Assembly: GCA_002409975.1 (NCBI GenBank)
Contig: DHOO01000030.1
Location: forward strand, 415-8,200
Direction: 5' to 3'
From: Firmicutes bacterium UBA5388
GTDB lineage: Bacteria; Bacillota; UBA4882; UBA10575
DNA length: 7,786 nt
Made by a program: the position numbers and the translations under genes. Under the pieces are notes generated by a model. That model had not been told where the DNA came from and did not search any database. It worked only from the letters and a program-made list of their open reading frames with translations. Positions 1-6,415 of this stretch are shown here, piece after piece. Position 1 is the stretch's first letter; every line of letters begins with the position of its first letter.

Positions 1-49
1 TTGACTGGTATTAGGCTATCAATATATTGTATCGGAATAATTTAATCAA

Positions 50-92
50 AAGACAACGCGAAAAGCCCTTGTGGGATCTGCTTGTCTTCTTT
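50..92. terminator. Hairpin at the 3' end of the nitroreductase gene, possible bidirectional terminator
   Basis: AAGACAA (50-56) is the exact reverse complement of TTGTCTT (82-88). The stem continues with GC pairs (58-59 with 80-81) past one bulged C, and a small inner CCC/GGG stem (66-68, 73-75) sits in the loop. Read on the minus strand, the hairpin starts 18 nt after the nitroreductase stop and ends in TTTTGATT. Read on the plus strand it ends in CTTTT. Both U-tracts are short, so termination strength is uncertain. A plus-strand frame open from the window edge ends in TAA at 43-45, just before the hairpin, which would suit convergent genes sharing one terminator. That frame is only 14 codons and is not annotated. 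Confidence 0.45.
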
Positions 93-105
93 TAAAACAA
101 CATGC

Positions 106-612
106 TTAAAAAAAATCGTAAGATACAACCTCCGACAATGGTTTACGGCTTCTAGCCGCGGGACTTTCCTCAGGGTAACCAAGGGGCATCATCTGTACAA
201 CTTTGTATTGCTCTGGAATTTTGAGAACCTTTTTAACTTCCTTTTGATCAAAAGAACCGATCCAACATGTTCCCAACCCTCTTGCCGCAGCAACCAGAGT
301 AATATTGGTCAGCGCAATAGATAAATCCACTGCATAAGCGGGTACTTCGCACCTCATCACCCGCTCGGGATTGAGAGCAACTCCCGCGATGAGCACTGGA
401 GCAGTAGCAAGAAAAGACTGGGCAGCAGCAGAAGCTAACCTTTCAATCTGTTCCCGATCTTTTACTACCACAAACCGCCAATCTTGTCGGTTACTAGCCG
501 AAGGAGCCAGCCGTGCGGCTTCCAAGATCTCTGTAAGGACTTCTTCTTCAATCATCCGCTTCTGGTATTGACGGATACTCCTTCTCTCCCTAATCACCTG
601 CATTACATCCAA
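106..612 (-). CDS. Nitroreductase-family FMN-dependent oxidoreductase
   Basis: This is a small cytoplasmic flavoprotein of the nitroreductase superfamily, which uses FMN and NAD(P)H to reduce nitro compounds, quinones or other acceptors; the substrate cannot be read from sequence. Numbered from the GTG at 621, the FMN-binding arginine-rich start RERRSIRQY lies at residues 11-19, APSASNRQDW at 39-48, the helix with ARGLGTCWIGSF at 113-124, and the closing GYP...RSRKPL segment at 148-162. About 170 residues is normal for the compact subfamily. Start choice: a GTG at 621 is in frame but lies inside the likely Shine-Dalgarno GAGGTG (619-624). The TTG at 610-612 sits 6 nt behind that site and is preferred, giving 168 residues. 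An ATG at 603 also remains possible. It lies 135 nt behind arcC and may have its own promoter or be read through from arcC. Family assignment is firm, function is not. Confidence 0.9.
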   Translation of the reverse strand: MDVMQVIRERRSIRQYQKRMIEEEVLTEILEAARLAPSASNRQDWRFVVVKDREQIERLASAAAQSFLATAPVLIAGVALNPERVMRCEVPAYAVDLSIALTNITLVAAARGLGTCWIGSFDQKEVKKVLKIPEQYKVVQMMPLGYPEESPAARSRKPLSEVVSYDFF

Positions 613-618
613 ATTTTT

Positions 619-624
619 CACCTC
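619..624 (-). promoter_or_regulatory. Shine-Dalgarno site that decides the nitroreductase start
   Basis: The minus strand reads GAGGTG here, followed by six nucleotides (AAAAAT) and TTG. The GTG at the end of this motif is the longest in-frame start, but it would have no ribosome-binding site at normal spacing. This favours initiation at TTG 610-612. Confidence 0.5.
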
Positions 625-671
625 ATTACTGTTTAATCCTTTATCCTTAATTGGTTTCCATAAACACCCGT

Positions 672-700
672 AACTTTCCTGCTCTACAACTTGGAAAGTC
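672..700. repeat. Inverted repeat in the arcC-nitroreductase gap, possible operator
   Basis: AACTTTCC (672-679) and GGAAAGTC (693-700) are inverted arms separated by 13 nt; seven of eight positions match as DNA. It lies within the 135-nt gap, about 60-90 nt upstream of the nitroreductase start. No U-tract follows it on the minus strand, so it does not look like the arcC terminator. An operator for the nitroreductase gene is possible but unproven. I could not find a convincing -35/-10 pair in this gap. Confidence 0.3.
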
Positions 701-747
701 CTCGCCTTTTTCAGTTACATTGAATAATTCATAAAATGATTCGAATT

Positions 748-1698
748 TCAATGCACAATTTTTGTTCCGGCTTTACCTTGCAAGGCATTTTTTAAGTTGG
801 CTGGATCGGTGATAATCGCTTCTTGACCGCCGTTCTTCAAGTAATAGAGAACCGCTTTAATTTTAGGAAGCATACTGCCGGCGCCAAAATGACCCTCCTC
901 CATATAACTTGCTGCCTCAATTGCCTTTATTTTACTTAAGCCTCGTTGCTGCGGTGTGCCATAATTTAAATAGACTTGATCCTCGGCTGTTGAAATCATA
1001 AATAGATCCGCCTTAATACGCACTGCTAATAAACTAGAGGCTAAATCTTTATCTATCACTGCGTCTACCCCAGTTAAATATCCGCTCTGATCTTGAATTA
1101 CTGGGATACCGCCACCGCCAACGGTAATTACAGAAAACCCTCCCCTAATTAACGTTAAAACCGCTTCTTCCTCCACAATTAGCTTGGGCATGGGAGAAGG
1201 AACAACACGCCTATATCCTCTTCCTGCATCCTCCAATAGATGCCAACTGGGGTTTTGTTGTTTTAGTTTTTTGGCTTCCTCTTTACTATAGAAGGAGCCA
1301 ATTGGTTTGCTTGGGCTATTAAAAGCAGGATCATGTCCATCAACTACCACCTGTGTAACGACAGTAACAACAGGTTTATCTATTCCTCTCCTCTGAAACT
1401 CATTATTAAGCGCTTGTTGGATTTGGTACCCTAAAGCTCCCTGCGTATCAGCAACGCAATTCACCAAGGGAACCGGCGGCATCCCTGCTTCTTGGCCTGC
1501 AATCTCCGCTCGCCGGAGAGCAAACCCCACCTGTGGACCATTACCATGAGTAATCACCACCTGATAGCCACTGTCCACCAGTTCTCCGATATGTACGGCT
1601 GTCTCAGAAATAGCTTGATACTGATCTTCTATACTTGGGAACTTCGGGTCTTTAATCAAAGAATTACCGCCAATCGCAATCACTGCTAACTTCCCCAT
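748..1698 (-). CDS. arcC: Carbamate kinase
   Basis: Carbamate kinase catalyses the reversible transfer of phosphate between carbamoyl phosphate and ADP, giving ATP, carbamate and then ammonia plus CO2. It is usually the ATP-yielding last step of arginine deiminase, agmatine or purine/allantoin breakdown. The 316-residue length is typical. Visible landmarks of the amino-acid kinase fold are AIGGNSL (8-14), HGNGPQVG (51-58), DTQGALGYQIQQAL (84-97), DPAFNSPSKPIG with the conserved lysine 131 (123-134), DAGRGYRRVVPSP (157-169), the VGGGGIPV loop (193-200), GVDAVIDKDLAS (210-221), and GAGSMLPKIKA with lysine 279 (272-282). The motif HGNGPQVG separates it from acetylglutamate and aspartate kinases. 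The ATG is preceded by AGGAG at 8-nt spacing. No arcA, arcB or transcarbamylase gene lies beside it, so the pathway it serves is open. It is preceded by a 282-nt gap with a Rex-like palindrome and inverted repeats, hinting at redox or other control. Confidence 0.97.
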   Translation of the reverse strand: MGKLAVIAIGGNSLIKDPKFPSIEDQYQAISETAVHIGELVDSGYQVVITHGNGPQVGFALRRAEIAGQEAGMPPVPLVNCVADTQGALGYQIQQALNNEFQRRGIDKPVVTVVTQVVVDGHDPAFNSPSKPIGSFYSKEEAKKLKQQNPSWHLLEDAGRGYRRVVPSPMPKLIVEEEAVLTLIRGGFSVITVGGGGIPVIQDQSGYLTGVDAVIDKDLASSLLAVRIKADLFMISTAEDQVYLNYGTPQQRGLSKIKAIEAASYMEEGHFGAGSMLPKIKAVLYYLKNGGQEAIITDPANLKNALQGKAGTKIVH

Positions 1699-1712
1699 AA
1701 CATCATCTCCTG

Positions 1713-1860
1713 TTCCGCATTTGTTTAAAGGATGGTTACCGTTCTTACTTTTCGCACTTCCTAATTAACTGGGTTTTCATTTAAAACATAGTTTATAAAC
1801 CAAATTTAGCTCGACTTTTGTATCAAGAGTGCGGAAAATAAGACCCTGTAGTTAATTTAG
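1713..1860 (-). promoter_or_regulatory. Structured 5' leader of arcC with competing inverted repeats
   Basis: In the arcC leader three pairings compete. Stem 1 joins 1843-1860 with 1761-1774: TTAG/CTAA, AGTTAA/TTAACT and ACCC/GGGT, with bulges only on one arm (14 bp). Stem 2 joins GAAAA and AGTGC, plus one A, in 1826-1838 with TTTTCGCACTT in 1749-1759 (about 11 bp with two bulges). Stem 3 joins TGCGGAA (1830-1836) perfectly with TTCCGCA (1713-1719), one base from the AGGAG ribosome site at 1707-1711. Stems 1 and 2 cross like a pseudoknot; stems 2 and 3 share one strand. This resembles an RNA switch, but it matches no riboswitch class that I recognise, and short pairings alone can arise by chance in AT-rich DNA. 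Confidence 0.3.
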
Positions 1861-1894
1861 ATTCTTTACCCAATAAGCAATGATTGTAAAGAAT
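1861..1894. repeat. 9-bp perfect inverted repeat overlapping the Rex-like palindrome
   Basis: ATTCTTTAC (1861-1869) and GTAAAGAAT (1886-1894) are perfect inverted arms around a 16-nt centre. The right arm overlaps the 18-bp palindrome at 1884-1901, so the motif TTTAC/GTAAA occurs three times in 41 bp. This could be a third half-site for a DNA-binding protein or an RNA hairpin that excludes the neighbouring one. Confidence 0.4.
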
Positions 1895-1901
1895 TTTACA
1901 A
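1884..1901. promoter_or_regulatory. Rex-like 18-bp operator upstream of arcC
   Basis: TTGTAAA (1884-1890), a four-base centre, and TTTACAA (1895-1901) make a perfect inverted repeat. The TTGTnAA-N4-TTnACAA layout and 18-bp length match the known operator form of Rex, the NADH/NAD+-sensing repressor of Firmicutes, whose clostridial consensus is TTGTTAA-N4-TTAACAA. The site differs from that consensus at one position per arm. It covers the candidate -10 box, the usual place for a repressor. Assignment to Rex rather than another dimeric regulator is inference. Confidence 0.45.
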
Positions 1902-1921
1902 CATCTAGGGCCCCTTGAAAA
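1893..1921 (-). promoter_or_regulatory. Candidate arcC promoter
   Basis: On the minus strand a weak -35 TTTTCA (1916-1921) is 17 nt from a good -10 TAAAAT (1893-1898). Transcription would start near 1886 and give a leader of roughly 190 nt. It was chosen partly because the 18-bp palindrome lies over its -10; no better-spaced hexamer pair was found between 1699 and 1980. Confidence 0.3.
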
Positions 1922-1942
1922 GTAAAGACTCCGCAGTATTTC

Positions 1943-1956
1943 AAATATAGATATTT
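1943..1956. repeat. 14-bp AT-rich palindrome after the efflux operon
   Basis: AAATAT and ATATTT flank a two-base centre, 24 nt beyond the permease stop. An all-AT six-base stem without a U-tract is a poor terminator. I see no convincing Rho-independent terminator between the efflux operon and arcC, so read-through is possible. Confidence 0.3.
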
Positions 1957-1980
1957 CAACATCGCGAGCCCGAAGTTAAC

Positions 1981-3192
1981 TTACTCATAACTGAGGGCAA
2001 TCACCGGATCAAGTTTAGAAGCTTTACGCGCGGGATAAATCCCAAAGAATAAACCTACCAATAAAGAGAAGGAAAAAGCAACCAAAACTGAGGTATGGGT
2101 CACGACCAACGGCCAACCACCGATTTTAGAGACACCCATTGCCCCCAGCCAACCAAGGCCAATTCCGAGCAGACCACCAAAACTGCTCATGGCCAAAGAT
2201 TCAATTAAAAACTGACTGAGGATATGCTTTCGCTTCGCGCCGAGAGCTTTACGGATCCCAATCTCTCGTGTTCTTTCTGTAACGGAAACAAGCATAATAT
2301 TCATGATCCCAATCCCGCCGACGAGAAGTGAGATCCCGGCAATGCCCCCCAACATCAAGCTTAACGTCCCCGTGACCTGATTAATCGTATCTAAGATCTG
2401 TTCCTGGCTGGTAATTCTAAATTTATCAGTATCTGTTAGGTAACGGGTGAGAAAATACTCCACTTCCCCCACAGCTGTCTTCGCCACCCCTGTAGAAACA
2501 GCCTGCGCGGTATAACCATTTACATATTTTCTATTATTAATCTTCTTAAGTATAACAGAAGCGGGAATCAAAGCCTGATTTTCCAGGTTCCCCATCGCCC
2601 CGGTCCCTTTTTCCTCCATAACACCAATAACCACAAAGAGCAACTTCCGATCCCTAATAAATAATTTGACCTTCTCTCCCAGCGGGTTTTGGCTTGGAAA
2701 GAGCTCTTCAGCAAGGCCTGCGCCTAAAATCATAACATTAGTAGCATTTTCTTGTTGTTCTTCCGTAATAAACTGTCCGAGCGCCGGGTAATAATCATAA
2801 ATCTCTTGATAGGAAGGAGTAACCCCCACCACACTGGTCTGATAATTCGCGCTACCAGCGATTAGTAACCCGGAGGACTGAACATTAGGAGTAATCCTAC
2901 TAAGCGAGGGGCAGTTATTGAGGAGCTGGTTGGCCAACTCCATCGTGAAAACATCAGTCGCTGAAAAACTGATCCGACCGTTTCTCCCCCGACTGATTCC
3001 CGGACCAATATTAATAATATTCGATCCCAGTTGCGAGATTTGACTGGTTACTTGGGATTGAGCGCCAGAGCCTACCGAAACAATGGCAATCACTGCCCCG
3101 ACCCCAATAATAATCCCCAGCATCGAAAGGAAGGAACGTAATTTATTAGCAGTCAGACTATCCAATGCCATCCGTAAAATCTCGAAGATCAT
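1981..3192 (-). CDS. MacB/FtsX-type ABC transporter permease
   Basis: This is the inner-membrane subunit of a MacB-class (type VII) ABC transporter. In this class ATP hydrolysis moves the periplasmic domain to push substrates such as drugs, peptides or lipoprotein-like molecules out through a fusion protein and an outer-membrane duct. At 403 residues it has the family layout: a first membrane helix at about 20-43 after the KLRSFLSMLGIIIGVGAV motif, a large periplasmic MacB_PCD domain at about 45-270, then three membrane helices at about 275-303, 328-356 and 365-387. Family signatures are VTERTREIGIRKALGA (304-319) and GIYPARKASKLDP (384-396). No ATPase domain is fused; it is the separate gene just upstream. 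Its ATG overlaps the ATPase stop as ATGA, with GAGGTGA in front, indicating translational coupling. The substrate is not predictable. Confidence 0.95.
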   Translation of the reverse strand: MIFEILRMALDSLTANKLRSFLSMLGIIIGVGAVIAIVSVGSGAQSQVTSQISQLGSNIINIGPGISRGRNGRISFSATDVFTMELANQLLNNCPSLSRITPNVQSSGLLIAGSANYQTSVVGVTPSYQEIYDYYPALGQFITEEQQENATNVMILGAGLAEELFPSQNPLGEKVKLFIRDRKLLFVVIGVMEEKGTGAMGNLENQALIPASVILKKINNRKYVNGYTAQAVSTGVAKTAVGEVEYFLTRYLTDTDKFRITSQEQILDTINQVTGTLSLMLGGIAGISLLVGGIGIMNIMLVSVTERTREIGIRKALGAKRKHILSQFLIESLAMSSFGGLLGIGLGWLGAMGVSKIGGWPLVVTHTSVLVAFSFSLLVGLFFGIYPARKASKLDPVIALSYE

Positions 3193-3872
3193 GAAATCAC
3201 CTCGTCCCTTTGGATTAAGCCATCCCGAAGCTGGATCACCCTCCGCGCTTGATTTGCTATTTCTTGATCATGAGTCACCATAATAATGGTATGACCTTCA
3301 TTATTAAGCTGTTGAAAGATATTAATAATTTCTTTACCGGTCTTCGAATCCAGATTCCCTGTAGGTTCATCCGCAAGAATTAAAGATGGATTATTGATCA
3401 AGGCTCTGGCAATAGCTACTCTTTGCTTTTGGCCGCCAGAAATCTCATTAGGACGGTGATTCATGCGGTCACCTAAACCAACCATCTGCAAAGCCCTCTC
3501 CGCTAACTTTTGTTGTCTTCTCCTCCCCCGTATTCCGGAATAAATCAGAGGAACACAGACATTCTGTAGGATAGTAGCTTTCGGCAATAAATTAAACTGC
3601 TGAAAAACAAAACCAATCTTTTTATTCCTAATCTCCGCCAATTGATCATCGGAGGCTCTACTAACATCATGCTCATCTAACAAATATTTGCCCGTCGTAG
3701 GCTGGTCCAAACAACCCAAAATATGCATCAGGGTAGACTTCCCTGAACCTGAAGGACCGATAATAGCAACAAACTCTCCCTCTGATATTTGGAAGGAAGC
3801 CTCTTTCAATGCTTCTACCTTAATTGTTCCCATTTTATATACTTTTCTTAAATGATCTGCTTTAATTAACAT
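3189..3872 (-). CDS. MacB/LolD-type ABC transporter ATPase
   Basis: This is the cytoplasmic nucleotide-binding subunit that powers the adjacent permease. All catalytic motifs are intact in 227 residues: Walker A GPSGSGKST (39-47), Q-loop glutamine in FQQFNLLP (90-97), signature SGGQKQRVAIARAL (145-158), Walker B LILADEP (164-170), D-loop GNLDS (172-176) and switch histidine in VTHD (199-202). The sequence after Walker A (LMHILGCLDQPTTG) and the TGNLDSKTG stretch are typical of the MacB/LolD/FtsE branch of ABC ATPases. It starts with ATG two nucleotides after the fusion-protein stop, so its ribosome site (AGAGGTAGG) lies inside the last codons of that gene. Its stop overlaps the permease start by 4 nt. 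MacB-type export is preferred over LolD because of the fusion protein and TolC partners. Confidence 0.96.
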   Translation of the reverse strand: MLIKADHLRKVYKMGTIKVEALKEASFQISEGEFVAIIGPSGSGKSTLMHILGCLDQPTTGKYLLDEHDVSRASDDQLAEIRNKKIGFVFQQFNLLPKATILQNVCVPLIYSGIRGRRRQQKLAERALQMVGLGDRMNHRPNEISGGQKQRVAIARALINNPSLILADEPTGNLDSKTGKEIINIFQQLNNEGHTIIMVTHDQEIANQARRVIQLRDGLIQRDEVIS

Positions 3873-3874
3873 CC

Positions 3875-4933
3875 CTACCTACCTCTAATCATAAATCCTG
3901 GTCCCGTTCTCGTTCCAGGTCGAGAGGACTGAGTATTATTATTGTCCGTTTTACCGCTGGCAAATTGATGGGCATTGATCAGAATTTCATCCCCAGGCTG
4001 AACCCCCTCTAGAATAACAACATTAAATCCATTACTAAGCCCGGTCTTAACCGGAGTAGGCACTGGTTTTTTATCCACTATTTTCATAACTTGTTCCTGT
4101 CCACGGTTGTTGATCAGCGCAGTAATAGGCACTAAAACCTGATCTTTTACTTCATCCACAATAATCTCCAAGTCTGCTGAGAATTCCGGTTTTAGCAACT
4201 CCGTTTCTTCCGTAAGAATAATCTTTACCGGTAAAGTGACTACCCCGTTATTATTAACCGCCTGCAACGCAATCTCCTTAACACGACCTTCAAACTTTCT
4301 GTTCGGAATCGCCTCCACCGAAATTCTTGCTTTTTGATCAATAACCACCTGCTGACTCTCATTCTCGCTGATATTGACTTTAATCTCGTAGGGACCATCG
4401 GCAATGATCGTACCGACCGTATTCTGCTCGTTAATTCCGACATAATCTCCGACATCTACTAAATCCCTAGTTATTATCCCATCAAAAGGCGCCCTTAAAG
4501 TAGTCGCCTCTAGATTCTCCTTCGCAATTTTTAAAGTCAGTTCTGTCTCTTTGATCTCCCGTGCTGAACTGTTAATAACTGCTAGGTCATAAGCTTTTTT
4601 AGCCCTGATATACTCTAATTCTTGTTTAGTATCATCTAACTCGACTAAGATCTCTCCCTTTTTAACTTTTCTCCCCTCCTGCAGGAAGTCTACTTTGACT
4701 TTACCACTAACACTAAAATATAACTCTTTAATCTGTTGCGGCGATAAATAACCACTGGCAGAGATTGTTTTCTGGATATCCCCTTTTTCAACCGTCATTA
4801 CCATCCTGGGCGCAACTTCCCTATTTAGTTGTCTGGAATTAGTAGTATTATTCCGGCTCTTCCAGACTAAAAAGCCAGCTACAGTTATTCCGATAATAAT
4901 AAAAACCATGATAATCATCCGCTTATTCTTCAT
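3875..4933 (-). CDS. MacA/HlyD-type periplasmic membrane fusion protein
   Basis: This periplasmic adaptor would bridge the MacB-like permease to a TolC-type duct. Residues 6-24 form an N-terminal membrane anchor without a lipobox. Next come a barrel-sandwich (lipoyl) half at about 72-100 (SVSGKVKVDFLQEGRKVKKGEIL), a helical hairpin at about 101-143, and the second lipoyl half at 144-178 with LRAPFDGIITRDLVDVGDYV. A beta-barrel domain (180-260) and a membrane-proximal domain (262-320) follow. The last 28 residues are a low-complexity tail rich in N, S, G, R and T. The hairpin has only about 20 residues per arm, much shorter than I expect for E. coli MacA. The ATG has GGAGG 8 nt upstream. A 63-nt gap with a small hairpin separates it from the upstream TolC gene. 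The class is certain; a macA name is withheld because substrate and orthology are unknown. Confidence 0.94.
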   Translation of the reverse strand: MKNKRMIIMVFIIIGITVAGFLVWKSRNNTTNSRQLNREVAPRMVMTVEKGDIQKTISASGYLSPQQIKELYFSVSGKVKVDFLQEGRKVKKGEILVELDDTKQELEYIRAKKAYDLAVINSSAREIKETELTLKIAKENLEATTLRAPFDGIITRDLVDVGDYVGINEQNTVGTIIADGPYEIKVNISENESQQVVIDQKARISVEAIPNRKFEGRVKEIALQAVNNNGVVTLPVKIILTEETELLKPEFSADLEIIVDEVKDQVLVPITALINNRGQEQVMKIVDKKPVPTPVKTGLSNGFNVVILEGVQPGDEILINAHQFASGKTDNNNTQSSRPGTRTGPGFMIRGR

Positions 4934-4961
4934 CAGTATAACCTCCCACCTTCATCAATCC

Positions 4962-4978
4962 TAATCGCCCACCGATTA
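4962..4978. repeat. Intercistronic hairpin between the TolC and fusion-protein genes
   Basis: TAATCG (4962-4967) and CGATTA (4973-4978) flank a 5-nt loop, a perfect six-base stem in the only sizeable gap of the operon. No U-run follows on the minus strand, so it is not a standard terminator. It might affect mRNA stability or the ratio between outer- and inner-membrane parts. Confidence 0.35.
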
Positions 4979-4996
4979 CCCCGCTTGCTTTTTTCT

Positions 4997-6412
4997 CTAA
5001 ATCATTCCAATAAAATGTAAAACCCGAAGCTTACTTAGAAACACTTTATCCTCAGCCTCTTTGATACTGATTTCTGCATTCCTATATTCCACAGATTTCT
5101 CAACCCATTCTTTTTTTGTGATCAAGCCTGCCGCTAGTTGTTGCTGATAGATTTCTTTTTCCAAGGTAATTTTTTGACAATATAAATTTTTCTCTTCCAA
5201 TTGTAACTTAGCTAGATCTACTTGGTTAAGAAGTTTTCTCAATTGGTTATGCAAATTTTCTGTCAAATTCTGGTACTCTCGTTCTAAAGAATTAAGCTGA
5301 GCTTGATAATCTTCGTTTTCAAGCTTCCTTACTCCTCCATCCCAAAAATTATAGGCAAGGTTCAGATTCAACTTCCATTCTTTTCCCGGGTAATTGTAAG
5401 TACCTCCAGTGGTGACCGCTGGTTTTTTTTCATCCTTCTTCCAGCCCCACTCTTCGCGGAGTTGTTTCCGATCCAACAGCTTAGCGGCTAGTTGGTAATG
5501 ATTTTTGTCTACCATTGACATCAGTTGGACAGAATCACTCCATGCTACTGTCAGGGTTGCTAATTCTGCTTTAATCTGCTGAAAATAGATGTTCTCTTCA
5601 ACTAGCTTCACTTTACTGGCGATTGGTAACCCTAACTCCCAAGACCAAAGCTTTTCTTCTTCATTAAAATTGTTTTCCGCTTGCTTAAGGTTATATTCAG
5701 CTTGTTTTAACCTAACTTGCTCTGCTAAGACCTGTTGTCTCCCTGCTTCGCCAATCTGCTGTCGCTGTGAAATTAGGTCAAAGTCATTTTGGGCTAAAAA
5801 ATACTGTTCTTCCGCTACTTTTACCTTTTCCCTTAACCGTAACAGATTTAAGTATCCTTCTAGCCAATCAAGTTTTTTTGTTTCTGCCTGCCATTTTAGA
5901 TTATCTTCAGCTTTTTTTAAAGTATTAAGGGTCACATAATACTCTTTTTCTTCAGATGAAGGTGTCCAAGGATACAGCTTCTGCGTAACATTAAAGGAGA
6001 ATCCCAGCTCTGGATTATCTTCCGCCTCAGTGATCTCTTTTTTTAAGGAAAGCTTTGGCCCAATAGAGAGCCCTCCAAAAAACGCTTTACTCCCTTGTAA
6101 ACCAACCTCAAGGTGGGCTTTCTCCTGATTAAGGTTGGGAGCAATTGAACTGCTACCCTGATTACTGGCAGCCAGATTGCCAGTAAGATCAGCTTGCCAA
6201 TTAAGACCTGCTTTGATCTTCACCAGCTGTCTTTCAACTTTTTCCACATTATCCTTAAAGTCTAATAGCGAAGGACTGTGATTTAACCCCCAAGCTATAG
6301 CGTCTTCTAAAGTTATTTCTTCGGCAGCGCGAATCTTACTCCAATGGGAAAAAACCAAGAAACAAAGGAGAAAAAAACAGATGAGCTCCTTACTTTTTAT
6401 CTTGATAATCAT
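4997..6412 (-). CDS. Full-length TolC-family outer-membrane efflux protein
   Basis: This is the trimeric outer-membrane duct of a tripartite pump. At 471 residues it is close to E. coli TolC in size. A signal peptide is clear: basic start, hydrophobic run ICFFLLCFLVF (11-21), likely cleavage after KIRA near 29. ITLEDAIAWGLNHSPSLL (33-50) is the usual TolC opening. The protein has two helical repeats, each with the tip motif: GEAGRQQVLAEQ (221-232) and GLITKKEWVEKS (429-440). Beta-strand segments sit between the helices: about 72-84, 99-111, 114-126 and 135-149 in the first repeat, and about 331-341 and 345-357 (ending NFWDGG) in the second. The first repeat thus seems to hold more strands than the usual pair. 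The gene starts 3 nt after the stop of the short TolC-like gene, with GGAGGTG as ribosome site. It is diagnostic of a diderm cell. Confidence 0.93.
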   Translation of the reverse strand: MIIKIKSKELICFFLLCFLVFSHWSKIRAAEEITLEDAIAWGLNHSPSLLDFKDNVEKVERQLVKIKAGLNWQADLTGNLAASNQGSSSIAPNLNQEKAHLEVGLQGSKAFFGGLSIGPKLSLKKEITEAEDNPELGFSFNVTQKLYPWTPSSEEKEYYVTLNTLKKAEDNLKWQAETKKLDWLEGYLNLLRLREKVKVAEEQYFLAQNDFDLISQRQQIGEAGRQQVLAEQVRLKQAEYNLKQAENNFNEEEKLWSWELGLPIASKVKLVEENIYFQQIKAELATLTVAWSDSVQLMSMVDKNHYQLAAKLLDRKQLREEWGWKKDEKKPAVTTGGTYNYPGKEWKLNLNLAYNFWDGGVRKLENEDYQAQLNSLEREYQNLTENLHNQLRKLLNQVDLAKLQLEEKNLYCQKITLEKEIYQQQLAAGLITKKEWVEKSVEYRNAEISIKEAEDKVFLSKLRVLHFIGMI

Positions 6413-6415
6413 CGA

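Noticed and set aside
1..28. Plus-strand promoter-like pair TTGACT and TATATT with 16-nt spacing.
   Set aside because: It would produce only a very short transcript before the hairpin at 50-88 and runs antisense to the nitroreductase gene; such pairs are common in AT-rich DNA.
1..45. Plus-strand frame open from the window edge, ending in TAA before the terminator-like hairpin.
   Set aside because: Fourteen codons open by chance is likely, and nothing recognisable is encoded; noted only because its position suits a convergent gene.
82..324. Plus-strand frame antisense to the nitroreductase gene.
   Set aside because: No ribosome site or family resemblance; the opposite strand encodes a clear flavoprotein.
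1791..1800. 10-bp palindrome GTTTATAAAC in the arcC leader containing a -10-like TATAAA.
   Set aside because: No -35 is found 16-19 nt upstream on either reading, and a 10-bp AT-rich palindrome is weak evidence alone.
1900..1920. GC-rich GGGGCCC stretch after the efflux operon considered as a terminator stem.
   Set aside because: A self-complementary block without a loop cannot form a terminator hairpin, and no U-run follows.
4240..4455. Minus-strand 71-codon frame inside the fusion-protein gene.
   Set aside because: Out-of-frame shadow, arginine- and serine-rich, without any recognisable domain.
4920..4955. Ten-codon minus-strand frame (MKVGGYTDEE) overlapping the fusion-protein start.
   Set aside because: It has only a weak ribosome site with poor spacing and is short enough to be chance, although translational coupling cannot be excluded.
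5589..5939. Plus-strand 116-codon frame with many cysteines and serines.
   Set aside because: It lies wholly antisense to the well-supported full-length TolC gene and its composition is the mirror of that helical coding sequence.
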